This document shows, piece by piece, positions 1 through 14,642 of a stretch of 64,000 bases of DNA. Source of the DNA: Aquilaria yunnanensis (taxonomy: Eukaryota; Streptophyta; Magnoliopsida; Malvales; Thymelaeaceae); assembly GCA_039654915.1 (NCBI GenBank), contig CM077597.1, positions 74,588,001-74,652,000 of the forward strand. Reading direction: 5' to 3'. Each line of letters opens with the position of its first letter. The stretch's first letter is position 1. A program made the translations under genes and the position numbers. The notes beneath the pieces are model-generated. The model saw only the letters and a program-made list of their open reading frames with translations, made no database searches and had not been told where the DNA came from.

Positions 1-957
1 TTTTTAACTGAAAGCTTTCTAACAGAAAATTGAAATAAAATATTAAGGGGGATTGTTTGCAATTAACAATAAAATTAAAAATAATCAAAGAACAAAAAAT
101 TAAGAAATTTATTAAGTAAGAAATCAACGAAGCAATTAAGAATGCAAGCCTTGGTATCAGCCAACATCCGCCATCGAATCCCTGCAACTAATCATCGATG
201 CATAGATAAATCAATCAAACATTTGAATATTCATCGATGAAGCTATCTTGTTACTTCTCCTTAGTCATAATTAATCAGAAAACAAATGATCTAATAAACC
301 CTAATTGCTAAACAACCTAGGACAAGTGCTTTGGTTTAATTTAACAATTGTTTTAAAAATTAGATAGAGTGATAAAGCTAAACAATACAAAGACAAGTGG
401 TTACATTTAATTTAGTTGAATGTTCTCCTTAAGACCTAATAATTTCTAAAGTAGCAAATCAATAAACCTTAGTTACTTTACAGATTAAAGAACAGACAAA
501 AAGTATTGTAGGTCTACTGCTTGTCTTCTAATATATGAATAAAAATCTAACCTAAAGGAGAAAAAGAGTTAACACTCCCCAAGCTCTTCATAGTGTTCTA
601 AAATAACCTAATATAAATATAAAAGAATAAAAATAACTAGAATACATTAATATGACCAGAAGAATGGTGTCTTTAAGTTGAAAATTTTGCCCACATGGTT
701 TAGAAGCCTTTGAAATTAATCCATGTCAAAACTGGTTTTCAGAGTTGTGAGCCAAGAAACTTTTCAACACATCAGCGGCACCTTTGAGCTAAAATTCAAC
801 TTTGGTACAACCATTATCTCTCAAAACTCAAAACATGAAAGTTGTAGAGGCCTTTCTTAGTTTCAAATTGACACCTGAATTGCATAAAATGGACATCTAT
901 AGACAAATTTATGCTCAAAATACCGCAATTGCTTTTGAACCAATGATGGTGTGCAAG
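1..957 (-). repeat. Left (3') LTR of the Athila-like element, outer part
   Basis: Collinear with 20,853-22,137 of the right LTR; for example the stretch with the TTCATCGAT motif at 230-240 matches 21,120. It continues on the far side of the hAT insertion at 16,815. The right copy carries about 240 extra bases (21,400-21,640) that are absent here. No coding capacity is seen. Confidence 0.85.
950..957. repeat. Target-site duplication (left) of the hAT element, TGTGCAAG
   Basis: TGTGCAAG here is repeated at 16,815-16,822. Removing the element and one copy restores an uninterrupted alignment with the right LTR around 22,130-22,150, which confirms the insertion point. Eight bases is the usual hAT length. 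Confidence 0.88.
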
Positions 958-1429
958 CTTAGTTAGATAAAACGCCCCTATTAACGCTCTTGAGTCCAAA
1001 GAGTGTTTTTACGCTGAAGTGCCACAAATTCGCGCTCTGATAAAAGGAAAAGCGCACTCTGTGAATTGTAGATTGCGAATTGCACTTGCAGTCAAAATTG
1101 CAACTTAAACTCTTGAGTTTTGTCTTGTGATTCAGTTCAGGCTTTTTATTAGCCCGTGTGCATCTCTTCTCACTCAAGTCAGAAACTCGAAGTTAAACGC
1201 TAAAAACAAAAAGAAAAAAAAAAAGAAAAATCGAATCCTATCTTAGATGCGATCTCAAGGTTGAAGAAACAAACAATATCAGCGTTGAGTCGATTGACAT
1301 CGTACCGTAGCCAAGCAATTTTAAAGCAGCAACTATAACTGTGTAGCATATAATTCGGCGACAGGAAAAAATTGGGAGTGACAAAACTTGCTGGTGAGTT
1401 TGTTTATCAAAAAGTAACAATTGTATGTA

Positions 1430-1850
1430 TTTGTGTGTGAATTTGGTTTTGGCCTCTATTTTTGCGTGATTCATGATGCAATACATGGTCTCTATTTGTT
1501 TGTTTGTTGCAAGCTATATATTGTCTTTGTTTTTGTGTGAAGGAAGAACATGCCTTTGTTTTTGCGTGATTCGTGAATCTATATATTTCTTTCTTTGTTT
1601 GTGCGTGGCTGTAGCTGTATATGGCCTCTGTTTTTACATATGGAAAAAGATGGTCTCTGTTTTTGGGGAAATGAAGAATATGGCGTATGTTGTTGAGTGA
1701 TTCATGAAGCAATAAATTCATGAAGAAATAAATTCATGAAGAATATATCTATTTGTGAAAAGCAAAATGGTCTATGTTGTTGCAAAAAGCAGCTACTTGT
1801 GGTTTCTAGAATTTAAGTGATTCATGAAGCATAATTATGCCATGGGCCCA
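1430..1850 (+). repeat. Degenerate short-period repeat in the hAT 5' region
   Basis: Phrases such as GTGATTCATGAAGCAAT and GGTCTCTGTTTTTG recur irregularly every 40-80 bases. The region precedes the transposase start and has no credible coding content; the open frames on either strand are by-products of the repeats. Confidence 0.5.
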
Positions 1851-1982
1851 TCTCACCTTGGAATTTTTTGTAGTTATTAAAATGTTGTCTGTTTCTCCCC
1901 ACATATAAAGTAACTCTTGAACATGAATTGTTCTATTTATCCCATTTTGATTAAATACTATTATTTCTTATTTGTAGCTATA

Positions 1983-2590
1983 ATGGAAGAAAATTACAAT
2001 GAACAAAGAGGAAATTCACAATAAAAAAAGGATTCAGTTGGAGGCACTGATGATCAATGCAAGGAATTGAGCTCTACACCTTTGAGAAGGTATGTGACAT
2101 ACATTGAGAATAAAAAGGACAAGTGGATCTGTAATTTTGGTTGCAAACCAGAACCTTATATGGGAACATACTATCGTATAAGAGCTCATTTAATTGGACT
2201 GTTACCTGGACAACAAGCTCAAGGGATTGCTATTTGCAATAAAATAACAAAACGTGAAAAAGCTGAATTGAAAAAAGAAGAGGAGGAGGCTCAAAAATTT
2301 TTTGGGGGTAGCACCCGTAAGACCCCTTTTCCAGTCTACCCATTGTTCCACCAACACATGATATGAATATTGCACGTGAACAAGGAACAAAGCATATTGG
2401 GGAATTGTTTAAGTTATCTTTTAAAGAACAAATTGGTGGTATAATTGCTAGGTACTTTTATGGTTGTGGAATCCCTTTTAACACTGCAAGATCTCCATTT
2501 TCGGTTGATGTTATCAGAGCAATAAATGAAGCTCCTAAAGGATATAAGCCTCCCAATTATCAGAAAATAAGGACCATCCTACTTGATATA
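1983..2590 (+). pseudogene. hAT transposase, N-terminal part (BED-type zinc finger), broken
   Basis: The ATG at 1,983 opens a frame that meets a TAA at 2,022-2,024 and then continues in the same frame. It encodes a BED-like finger (WICNFGC, then an H about 20 residues later in RAHLIG) and a lysine/glutamate-rich linker. A frameshift near 2,310-2,360 moves coding into another frame, where residues around [17 protein letters not shown] and [16 protein letters not shown] are typical of plant hAT proteins just before the DUF659 domain. The match stops abruptly after LLD. The missing continuation resumes at about 14,643, 12 kb away, with RERMKIDHALIPI. It is a transposase relic with at least one stop, one frameshift and a large insertion. 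Confidence 0.85.
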
Positions 2591-2944
2591 GTGATCCCTT
2601 ATGGCAGTGTAATTTAGGTAGGATTGGATCCCAAGATTCTCAGTGTGTAACATATGTATAACACTTTTTTGTAACTCTTCAACATAGTCCTTAAGAAGTC
2701 TATATTCATGGACTATGTTGCCATCCATCTCCTATCTCACAATAAGTTTTTCCCTTTTAACCATGAACTTGCTGACTTTCAACCTTAGCTCATTTTTTTA
2801 CTTTCTTTTTCAACTCCTGTAACTTCATCCTTGGTTGACTTCTCATAACATCCTGGTACTTATGAGTAATATATATTGCTGTACTAATCTCAATTTGAAT
2901 GCTTGATTACATGTGTGCGCCTTACTGATGCATTTAATTTGGAA
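2591..2944. other. Junction segment with no recognised gene
   Basis: Sequence between the broken hAT frame and the Mutator-like fragment. It has stops in all frames. It probably holds the left edge of the roughly 12 kb insertion, but I found no convincing terminal repeat or target duplication. Confidence 0.4.
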
Positions 2945-4023
2945 CTAATCAAGTCTTCTGGAATATGAAGCCCAAATTCTGAATGAGCAACTAGTTCCAC
3001 ATTTTACACCAACTTTCTTCCTGTCACTAATCTTGAACCACAAGTCTCTTTGGTGGGAAACTGCATACTCAGTACAAGCCTCCTTAAATTGTTTTAAATC
3101 ATCAAATCTTAACCTTGGCTCGAAAACAGGAGGCATTACTCTAGCGTCATACTTGGGGAACTTACTTCTCCTAAAGCTGGTATTTTGTTCACCTTCACCA
3201 TCATCAGCATCATTACTTGATCCCACATCCCCAGCATCATCTGACTCAAGGTAATCAGTATGATCTCCATCACTTCCATTTCGAACATCAACTTCATTAA
3301 CTTTAGCATCAATTTCATTATCATCTAATTCTTCATCATTTGAAGGGATGGAATCATCATCGTCAGAATTCTCATCCGCTTGATCACCATCTTCAGTTTT
3401 CTTCTTCATCTCTACAACCTTATCAAAAATTTTTTTAAGATTAGCTCGAGCAACTCTCACCTCCTTATCCAACTCGTCAGTTCTTGTCTTATAAACACAC
3501 CATCAACCTCATTATGGAAACTTTCACCTTTTTTTCCCCTCACTACTCTCTTTATTTCCCTATCTTTTTCCACCCACATCTTCTTCATTTGGACATTCGG
3601 TTACCTCATCCAAGGTTTTGTCTCCTATAATATCTTTTATTAGGCCAAGATCAACTATGACCTATGTTTGCCCTGCATATCTCTGCATGTTGCCTACATT
3701 GCTTGAACTATCAGCCTCATTATGCTTTATATGGAAGTGGCATTGCCCTTTTTCACCCAGTAACTGCAATGCTTCAATCACTGAATCCATATTACATATA
3801 AGCTTAACATCTTCATAATCTTTCAAAAGAGTCCAACTTTTCTATTGATACCCATTATGGAACCCACGATCACAAATGAAGCTCACAAATGAATGCCAAT
3901 TAGTCCAGTACTTAGAACTAACAACCCCTTCCTCCCTTCCCCCTCATATCTAAAAGGAAAATATCTAAACCTCCCTCCATAATGGAATGTATATTTGAAC
4001 ATCATATTTACATCATCTGCCAT
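2945..4023 (-). pseudogene. Mutator-like (MuDR) transposase, N-terminal fragment
   Basis: Reading leftwards from an ATG at 4,023, the start (MADDVNMMFKYTFHYGGRF) resembles the N-terminus of plant MULE transposases. After frameshifts and stops, an open stretch at 3,472-2,945 encodes a long acidic linker (D/E/N-rich) followed by the MuDR DNA-binding domain: FPKYDARV, FEPRLRFDDLKQFKEA, YAVSHQRDLWFKISDRKK and a Cys pair in VKCGTSCSFRIWAS. The MULE catalytic domain, the CCHC knuckle and the C-terminus are absent, so this is roughly the first third of a transposase. Its closeness to host gene pieces invites comparison with gene-capturing MULEs, but I found no MULE terminal inverted repeats. Confidence 0.82.
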
Positions 4024-4556
4024 CCTGCACATACAAAACAACATTTTCAAATTTTGACAAATAATACCTATAACACTTGTTATGCATAAACTACAATTTC
4101 TAGCTCTTTGCACCCTGCCAAAATATAGGGGATTGCGACATTCAAATGACAAAAACCAAAACCTCTCTACACCCTACCCCAAACAAAACATAAAAAACCC
4201 TTCCAAACCCTTTAAAAATAGAAACTCCTTACTCAACAATCAAGTGTACCTAATTTCTGAACCAACGATATTTCCTTTTCTTTTCCACAAAGATCACTCC
4301 GATTCATTGATCCTTCATTCCGAAGTTGAAAATTTTACTCATTTGCCTATCGTCTTCTTTCCCTTGAACTAGCCAAACAAACCCAATAACACTCTGGAGT
4401 TTCTTTTCCTCTTTTCGGTGGGTTAGCAAGTATGATGTGGCGTTTTGTCGTGTCATCTTTCCACATCATCCATGACTTGTCCACTTCCACATTATGTGGC
4501 AACATTAATGGTGTAATGGTATATATGGTCTAATGGTCTAACATTGGTATGTTATT
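4024..4556. other. No gene seen; possible 5' flank of the Mutator fragment
   Basis: A C/A-rich stretch, then GTGGCGTTTTGTCGTGTC-like sequence near 4,437-4,500. No coding match on either strand. Confidence 0.35.
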
Positions 4557-4600
4557 TAGTACTCCCTCCGTCCCAATATTTTTGCTCCATTTCTTTTTTC
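4557..4600 (+). repeat. Solo Stowaway/Mariner-type terminal end (TA-CTCCCTCCGTCCC)
   Basis: TACTCCCTCCGTCCCAATAT is the consensus end of plant Mariner/Stowaway elements, preceded by the TA target. I did not find the matching opposite end nearby, so this looks like a truncated MITE. Confidence 0.6.
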
Positions 4601-4722
4601 ACGCAAACCATTCTGTTAATAGATTGTTGGCTTTATCACTTATCATTTCCTTCCATTTTCCCCATTTTCCTCTTACCAATGAGAATTTTGGTTTCAAACC
4701 ATACATTGGATTGTTGTTGCAG

Positions 4723-4977
4723 AATGACGAAAAACATCGATGCAGTGAAACAGGCTATCATATTCCTCTGAAATGTGCAGAAGTTCAAGAAAATCTGAAG
4801 GATGCCAATGGGGAGAAGACTCAGAAAAGTAGATCTTCTCTTGAGACCTCACTTGGCAATCTAGCTTCAATGAACCACAGGATCTTGGAGGGTAATACAT
4901 CTCAGGAGGGTTAAATTACTTACAGGAGCTATATACCGGCCGTTAATGAAGAAAAGATTTCAGTATTGGGTTTTGAG
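4723..4977 (+). pseudogene. Captured host exon of unidentified gene
   Basis: A pyrimidine-rich tract ending TTGTTGTTGCAG precedes position 4,723, and GAG|GTATGT follows 4,977, so the block has a good splice acceptor and donor. It is exactly 85 codons, beginning NDEKHRC, with hydrophilic sequence including KSRSSLETSLGNLASMNH and, near the end, YRSYIPAVNEEKISVLGFE. One in-frame TAA lies at 4,912-4,914. The composition and the SSLETSLGNLASMNH phrase look like a real plant exon, but I cannot assign the family. It does not match kinesin-13, whose fragment starts 2.4 kb downstream. Confidence 0.5.
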
Positions 4978-8568
<3,591 letters not shown>

Positions 8569-9131
8569 AAACGGCAGAAAGCATTGCATCTTCTGGGTGG
8601 TGTGAACTCGCAGAAAATCATCGAAAACTCAAAACAGATCAGTTCAACTTCGTTTTATTTATGCTGAATGGTTGTTGTCTTAAAGGTGCAAAGTCAGTCA
8701 GCAGGTTCAGGTGGCTGGTGTGTTGCAGGATGGTGAGTTATAGCTAGTTGTTTGTTGGATCTAGGTCATCATAATTTATTATGCCCTTCTGTTCCTTTGA
8801 CGAACATTGGGTTGATAAGCTATTTTGGCGCCCTGAACAGATCTTGTAACTTTAATTCTTTATTCCAATACAAATCAAATTAAACTGTTTCAGTGATTGT
8901 CCTATTTTGGTATAGGGTTTTTAAGAAGATATGTTTTTAAATGCAAATTAAAAGGAACTTATTTAAGCGATTTAAAAGACAAATTAAGAAGTTAATTAAT
9001 TGATAACACTGTATCACACGTAAACAGAAGCTGATCGGATACTAATTATTACTTCTATCTATCTATCTATGTATGCTTGTCTTGTACGTACAAGTCGAAT
9101 CATTCAAGTGAGTAGCTCGACGGGTAATCAA
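8569..9131. other. Convergent 3' flanks of the kinesin relic and the LEA_2 gene
   Basis: The two genes point at each other across this spacer. It holds the kinesin 3' untranslated sequence and, on the other strand, that of the LEA_2 gene. A short ATCT microsatellite sits at 9,054-9,070. No coding sequence is seen. Confidence 0.5.
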
Positions 9132-9791
9132 TCATGGGATACAATCGGTTGGGTGTTCGATCATTCCACCTGTGGCGGCAATGATAGTGATTTCAGCGCA
9201 CCCTAACCGGCGGGCTGCTTGTGTTCTGGTCCAGGAGCCGCCCGGGAGCTTTTCGTCATAGTCACCTTGCACCTCTAGGCGGAAGCGCCAGATATGAGCG
9301 GCGAGCAGGTCAGCCAAATCACAACTGTCTTGTTGGGGCAAGTCCACTGGCTTGAGAGCGGAGTTGATCAGAGTAGAGGCATGGGTCCCTTGGCGGAAGG
9401 CGGGCAATGTTGCCGCAGCAAGACGGATGGGGTCGGTGCAAGCAATGTCGAACCAGGTGAGGGAGGCGACAAGGTGGCTGTAGGCGAGAGGCGTGTAAGA
9501 GCTAGGGTTTGAGAAGCGCAAGGTCACGTCCCAGGTAATGTTGTAGGGTCTAACTCCGGCACCGGCGCTGTCGTTGTACTGGGAGAGCGAGCGCAGGTCG
9601 ACGGCGGGGGTGACCGGGAAAAGCAACGGGTAGAACAAGAGCATGAACGCCGACAATAAAACGCAGAACAGGAGACAAACTGTTACAAAATCCAACACCC
9701 GTCGCCACCACAACTTCTTGGCTTCTCCATAATCATCTTCTTGTTTCAGCGACTTGGGCTTCCCTCCGATATCGTAAGATGCTTCTGCCAT
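9132..9791 (-). CDS. LEA_2 / NDR1-HIN1-like (NHL) membrane-anchored protein
   Basis: An uninterrupted 219-codon single-exon frame. Residues 1-30 are a charged cytosolic tail ending in a KKLWWRR anchor, 33-58 form one hydrophobic membrane segment (VLDFVTVCLLFCVLLSAFML...), and the rest is an extracytosolic LEA_2-type domain with NITWDVTLRFSNPSSY at about 83-98, the usual start of the domain's beta-sandwich. The architecture and length match plant NHL proteins, which sit at the plasma membrane and are linked to defence and stress; specific function is unknown. GC content is well above the surroundings. It lies inside the hAT element, tail-to-tail with the kinesin-13 relic, and has a plausible TATA box. 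With no stop or frameshift it may be a functional captured or stranded gene. Confidence 0.85.
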   Translation of the reverse strand: MAEASYDIGGKPKSLKQEDDYGEAKKLWWRRVLDFVTVCLLFCVLLSAFMLLFYPLLFPVTPAVDLRSLSQYNDSAGAGVRPYNITWDVTLRFSNPSSYTPLAYSHLVASLTWFDIACTDPIRLAAATLPAFRQGTHASTLINSALKPVDLPQQDSCDLADLLAAHIWRFRLEVQGDYDEKLPGGSWTRTQAARRLGCAEITIIAATGGMIEHPTDCIP

Positions 9792-9873
9792 AACTCGATC
9801 TCAATCTTCCCCTACACAATAGAAGAGCTTTACTTGTTCTTAATTTTCTTGTGGTATTGAGGTAGCTCTGCGT

Positions 9874-9886
9874 CATAATTTATAGG
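9874..9886 (-). promoter_or_regulatory. TATA box of the LEA_2 gene (CCTATAAATTATG)
   Basis: On the minus strand CCTATAAATTATG lies about 85-95 bases upstream of the ATG at 9,791, leaving room for a leader of roughly 50-60 bases. The spacing is normal for a plant gene. Confidence 0.55.
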
Positions 9887-9899
9887 ACTAGGAATATGG

Positions 9900-10470
9900 A
9901 GGCCTATTAGTATTAGTAATTTAACTTCTCTTGGGATTTGGATTTCTACTGGCATCAGACACCTAGTTGACTTCGGCAACCTTAATATATTAGCTTCTTC
10001 GACTTGGATTTGAATTTGGCTTTGGATATGGATTCCATTCCATTCCATCTGTAAGTAATACGAATTAGTTCCATCTTCTAGGTAATTACACTAAAAGCAC
10101 AACAGTTGTCGCTAAATCATAGCGAAAACAAGAGTTGACCAGTCAATGGCAAAGGCTGGACGATTTTCCAATGTTTTGCTTTTCTATGATTAAAAATCAT
10201 CGCAATTTTTGCCATAATTAATTTTTGACATTTTAAATCATCTCAAATATTTGGGCAGCCTTTTTTTGAGGCAAAATTTGTAATAACTTTGCTACGAAAG
10301 TAATCATAGCAGACCAACATAGCAAAATTATAGAAAAAATTGCTACGACTCTGCCACGAATATAAACAGAATAATATTCACACGATCAACAATTTTTCCG
10401 TCATTCCATTGTTTTTTTACTTTGAGAAAACTGCAAAAAAATGATTGGATAAAGACAACCTAACCCTATA
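9900..10470. other. No gene seen; possible edge of a further transposon
   Basis: Upstream region of the LEA_2 gene, then AT-rich sequence. CACTAAAAG at about 10,089 recalls the CACTA terminal motif, but I found neither a matching opposite end nor a target duplication. Confidence 0.3.
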
Positions 10471-10945
10471 TCTTTACACCCTAAATCCCTAAACCTAGAA
10501 AACCTAATAACCCCTAAAACCCTAAACCTTAAAACCCTAACCCTAAATCCTAAATCCTAGTCCTCTAACCCTAATCTCTAGACTCTAAACACTAAACCCT
10601 AGTCCCTCCACGCTAAATCCTAGACCCCCCCCCCAATCCTAACCTCAACCCTAAATCCTAAACTCTAAACATTAAACCTTAAACCCCTTAACCCTAACTT
10701 GAACCCTAAATACTAAACACTAAACCCTAAGACGTAAAGACTAAATCTTAAAAACTAAACCTTAATTCAACCCTAACCCTGACCTTAAACCCCTCAACCC
10801 ACCCCAATTCTAAACCCTAAACTTTTGTGTAACTATCAATTGAAATTATAACTCAAAGTCATGATTCTTATCACCCGAACCTTAATGAAAACCGGCTTTC
10901 AATAATAGTGGGGTTAGGGACTTAAATGAACTAATTTTATATGCT
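10471..10945 (+). repeat. Degenerate telomere-like CCCTAAA tract with conserved flank, copy 1
   Basis: About 350 bases of CCCTAAAC/CCTAAATC variants (10,471-10,825) followed by about 120 bases containing TATAACTCAAAGTCATGATT. The same tract-plus-flank arrangement recurs in direct orientation at 13,920-14,316. The tract is too degenerate and internal to be a telomere; it is an interstitial telomere-like repeat. Confidence 0.75.
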
Positions 10946-12085
10946 TAACAAGGGCCAGAAACTTCTATATATATGTTTCAGTTAGTAATTAAACATATTT
11001 AGTCAGTTTCCGTCTTAGGGCCTTCCATATTTTGAAATTAGATTCCATTTTAGGTTTTCATATTTAGTAAGTTTAATGATCTTGTTAGAAATTTGTTAAA
11101 ATTCTGGCATTAGTCCTTGAATTGTTTATGTTTGTGCAATTAGGTACCATAAAAAATTCAATTTTAGTCATTGATGATAATTACTCTAACAAACCCTAAC
11201 CTTTTCAATAATTTGCAATTTCAAAAAAAAAATTTAAGATTTTGTAGTTTTAGTCACTAATAATGTAACAATTGTAGATCATGGGAAAATCTTAGGAAAG
11301 CATAAAATTAAGGGAAAAGTGTAGGAAAACAATAATAAATCAAGCAAAATCATCAGAAAAAATCAAAGAAAAAGGGAAGGGTATTTAAGCGAGATGCAAA
11401 AAGTTTTGGGAAACATGTAGGTGGGTCTTTTGCAACGATTTCAATCATTGCGGTCAACAAAGCAAAAATCAATGGATAAGTTGGTGCCTTGTGTAAAAAA
11501 TGTAACAACACTTTGACAATGATTATGATTGTTGTACCATTCTGATGATTTTGCCTACATTGTCATAAAGAATCGAGGCAAAATCATCAAAATGGCGTGA
11601 TGTTTAGAATCACCATAATCTTTGAGATAAACCAGACGTTCACCCTCTTCTCATCTCTTTTTTTATTTACAAACACTCTTCATCTCCTTATGCCCTCCTC
11701 TCCACCGCCCTCTCCTCTTTGCATAGAAGTATAGGCCGTCGACCAACTCTTCTATCTCTTTTCCCCTTCTCCTTCCTTATGTCATTCTCCTATTTTCTAG
11801 ATGCATTCTAGGTGAGGTCAATCCTCTTTAGGAATCATGATTTAGAGCTTTGTATAGGTAAGGAGTTAATTTCCTTCACTTAATTTTCTTTATACAGAAA
11901 ATTGGGCAATATTAGTGACATTGTTAGGTGATTGTGGGTGATATAGTGAAAGTATGGTGATTGTATGTGATATAGTGATTATGGGTGATTGTATGTTGAT
12001 ATAATGATTGTGAGTGATATAGTGGTTATTAGGTCATAGTGTATGTGTATATATGGATGTTAATAGTAGGATGGAATGCATAAAG
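10946..12085. other. No gene seen
   Basis: AT-rich DNA with stops in every frame. Some short GTGATTGTGGGTGATATAGTG-like iterations occur near 11,925-12,040. No protein match on either strand. Confidence 0.45.
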
Positions 12086-12910
12086 TTTAAGGACTCAATC
12101 GGAAAAAGCTTTAAAATTATGGATAAAATTGTAAGGAATTAAAGTTTAGGGACCTAATTGAACAAATGAAAAAAAATATGGATAAAATTGTAAGTAGTTA
12201 TAGTTTAGGGACTTAATTGAAAAAAGTACCAAATTTATAAATAAAATTGAAAGAAATTAAAGCTTAGGGACTTAATTGACAAAATTACCAAAATTATGAA
12301 TAAAATTGTAAGTAGTTAAAGTTTAGGGACTTACTTGACAAAAGTACCAAAATCACGGATAAAATTTTAAATAATCAAAGTTTGAGGAATTAATTGACAA
12401 AAGTACCAAAATTATGGATATAATCTTAAATAACTAAAGTTTGGGGACTTAATTAACCAAAATACCAAAAGTATGGATAAATTTGTGAAGAATTAACATT
12501 TAGAGACTTAATTGACAAAAGTTCTAAAACTATGGATAAAATTGTAAGGAATCAAAGTTTAGGGACTCAATTCAAAAGAGTGCCAAAATTATGGATGAAA
12601 TTTTAAGGAATTAAAGTTTAGGGACTTAATCCACAAAAGTACCAAAAATATGGATAAAATCATAAGGAATTAAAGTTTAGGGACTTGATTGACAAAAGTA
12701 CTAAAATCATGGGATAAAATTGTAAGTAGTTAAAGCTCAGGGACTTAATTGATAAAAGTACCAAAATTATGGATAAAATTTTAATCAATTCAAATTTGAG
12801 GATTTAATTGAGAAAAGTACCAAAATAATGGATAAAATTTTAGGTAATTAAAATTTGCTAACTTTAATTGACAAAATTATAAAAATTATGGATAAAATTG
12901 CAAGGAATTA
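12086..12910 (+). repeat. 60-bp tandem array, about 14 degenerate copies
   Basis: Each unit reads roughly TTTAGGGACTTAATTGACAA, then AAGTACCAAAATTATGGATA and AAATTGTAAG. Copies differ by scattered substitutions, so the array is old. The unit contains TTTAGGG, the plant telomere repeat word, on the strand opposite to that of the neighbouring CCCTAAA tracts. A stray partial copy lies at about 13,686-13,755. Confidence 0.85.
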
Positions 12911-13919
12911 TTTTGCCGATTCGTTTGGCTTTAACTCGTGCATGTTAACACGTTTAAAAATTCGGGTTTGGACCTACTTGAGCAACACATGAAAGCACCC
13001 TTAAACTTCATCAAATTTATTGCTCTGCCATGTTAAAAGGGTTCCAACTTCAAGGCTGTTCGAAGCCGCCCTCTCCTGCTACTCAATCCCACCACCAAAG
13101 AACCATATGTCATCGTCCAAATGCCAATCCCTGTACCAACCTTGCTCTCCTCCATCTTGGTGTTCTCCAACAGCCAGGGTCTCTTGCATCTTGGCATTCT
13201 CTGACAGCCTAAACCTTCGTGCAAACTTCCCATAGGGCCGTATGACCTAGTGTCATCTCTTGATTTTGTCCTCCACCTCGATCTTTCTCTTGCTGCTAAT
13301 CTAAAGCATGCATTGTTGTGAACACGTGGGCCTCTGGCATCTCTTTCCACTCGATACAAGCATTGTCAAAGGACGATTGCAAAATCTTCTAATTGCTAGA
13401 ACTGCGTTTGATCCCTAACCTTGGTGAATTCGTGGCAAAATCTGCCTCTGTTGAGTTCCATATCTCCTATCAACAACTCTGGTGCCAAGTATGTTAAATT
13501 GGTTTAACTATTTGAATCCGACTTTATGAAGAATCATCATCTCAATGTGGCAGGGATGTAATTTTGACCAAAATCAAGCCAATTGTCTTAATAAAATCGA
13601 CTGGGTTAAACATGAACCGCATGTAACCCGGCCTAAAAAGACAAAAATATGTTAATTGAGTTGAGTTAATTCCAAATGAACCAGGCCTATACTTTAAGGA
13701 CGTAATTGACAAAAGTACCAAAAAGTAACTACTTAAAGTTTAAGGATTTAATTTTTTTAAAAATGAATTAAATTTGCTATATAAATTTATAAATTACAAT
13801 GATGCGAGGATGTGGGTACTCTAGGACAGGTAGAAGGGGAACTTGGCCTTAGTCAAGATCATGTCATGCTTGGCCCTTGTTGCCAATGTAGTGGCTAGAT
13901 ATTTGATGCACCGACCATT
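12911..13919. other. No gene recognised
   Basis: Moderately GC-richer than its neighbours around 13,030-13,480, but none of the open stretches on either strand resembles a known family. It includes a stray piece of the 60-bp repeat unit near 13,690. Confidence 0.4.
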
Positions 13920-14316
13920 ATAATATAAGCACTAAACCTTAAAGTCTAAACCCTAATCTCTAGACCACAAGCACTAAACCTTAAAGTCTAAATCTGAAAC
14001 CTAAAACCCAAAACCCAAAATTGTAAAACCTTTTAACCCTAAACCTTAAACCCCTCAACCCAAACCCAAACCCAAAATACTAAACCCTAAACCCAAAATT
14101 GTAAACCATAAACAATAAATAGTAAACACCAAACCTTAAATCCCTTAACCCTAACCCAAACCCCACCTCATCCTTAACCTTAATTTTAAACCTTAAATAT
14201 TTGTATAATGCTAAATTCTAATTATAACTCAAAGTCATGATTCTCACTGCTCGAGCCTTAACAAAAACTAGCCCTCAATTATGGTGGGGTCAGAGACTTG
14301 CACCAATTTCATTTTA
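13920..14316 (+). repeat. Telomere-like CCCTAAA tract with conserved flank, copy 2
   Basis: Direct repeat of 10,471-10,945: degenerate CCTAAACC units (13,920-14,200), then the TATAACTCAAAGTCATGATT flank. The two copies bracket the 60-bp array and about 3 kb of DNA. Confidence 0.7.
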
Positions 14317-14640
14317 ATTTAAGTTAATTGACTCCAAAATGACTTATTTATATTTTTATATCTTTTTTACCCGAAACTAATTTTAATTAAAATCCAATAT
14401 TATGTAGCTATAATAATCCATTGAAAATACAATTTTTGTAATCTTACTAAATTTTTTTATCAATTTTTCTAGTTTAAACCATTAAAAAAGAAAAATTCAT
14501 AAAAATTTAACATCATGAAAATTTACTATCAAATAGATTATTTCATCTACATAATATTAACTTTCAAATAAAATTGGTTTAAGGCAAAAAAATGTAAAAG
14601 TAAAAATAAGTCAGTTGACACAAGTTAAAACGAATTAGCT
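14303..14640. mobile_element. Foldback MITE with long inverted arms
   Basis: The left arm from about 14,303 (TTCATTTTAATTTAAGTTAA, then TTGAC..TGACTTATTTAT) matches the reverse complement of the right arm ending near 14,640 over at least 60 bases with mismatches. There is no coding capacity. The right edge adjoins the point where the hAT transposase frame resumes. I could not identify the target duplication. Confidence 0.55.
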
Positions 14641-14642
14641 CT

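Noticed and set aside
10089..10097. CACTA transposon end
   Set aside because: Only a CACTAAAAG word; no matching inverted end, target duplication or transposase found.
10471..10825. True telomere
   Set aside because: The CCCTAAA units are too degenerate, the block is internal and duplicated, and it sits inside a transposon.
13033..13359. 108-codon minus-strand open frame and the overlapping plus-strand frames
   Set aside because: No recognisable domain, overlapping frames on both strands, and unusual composition.
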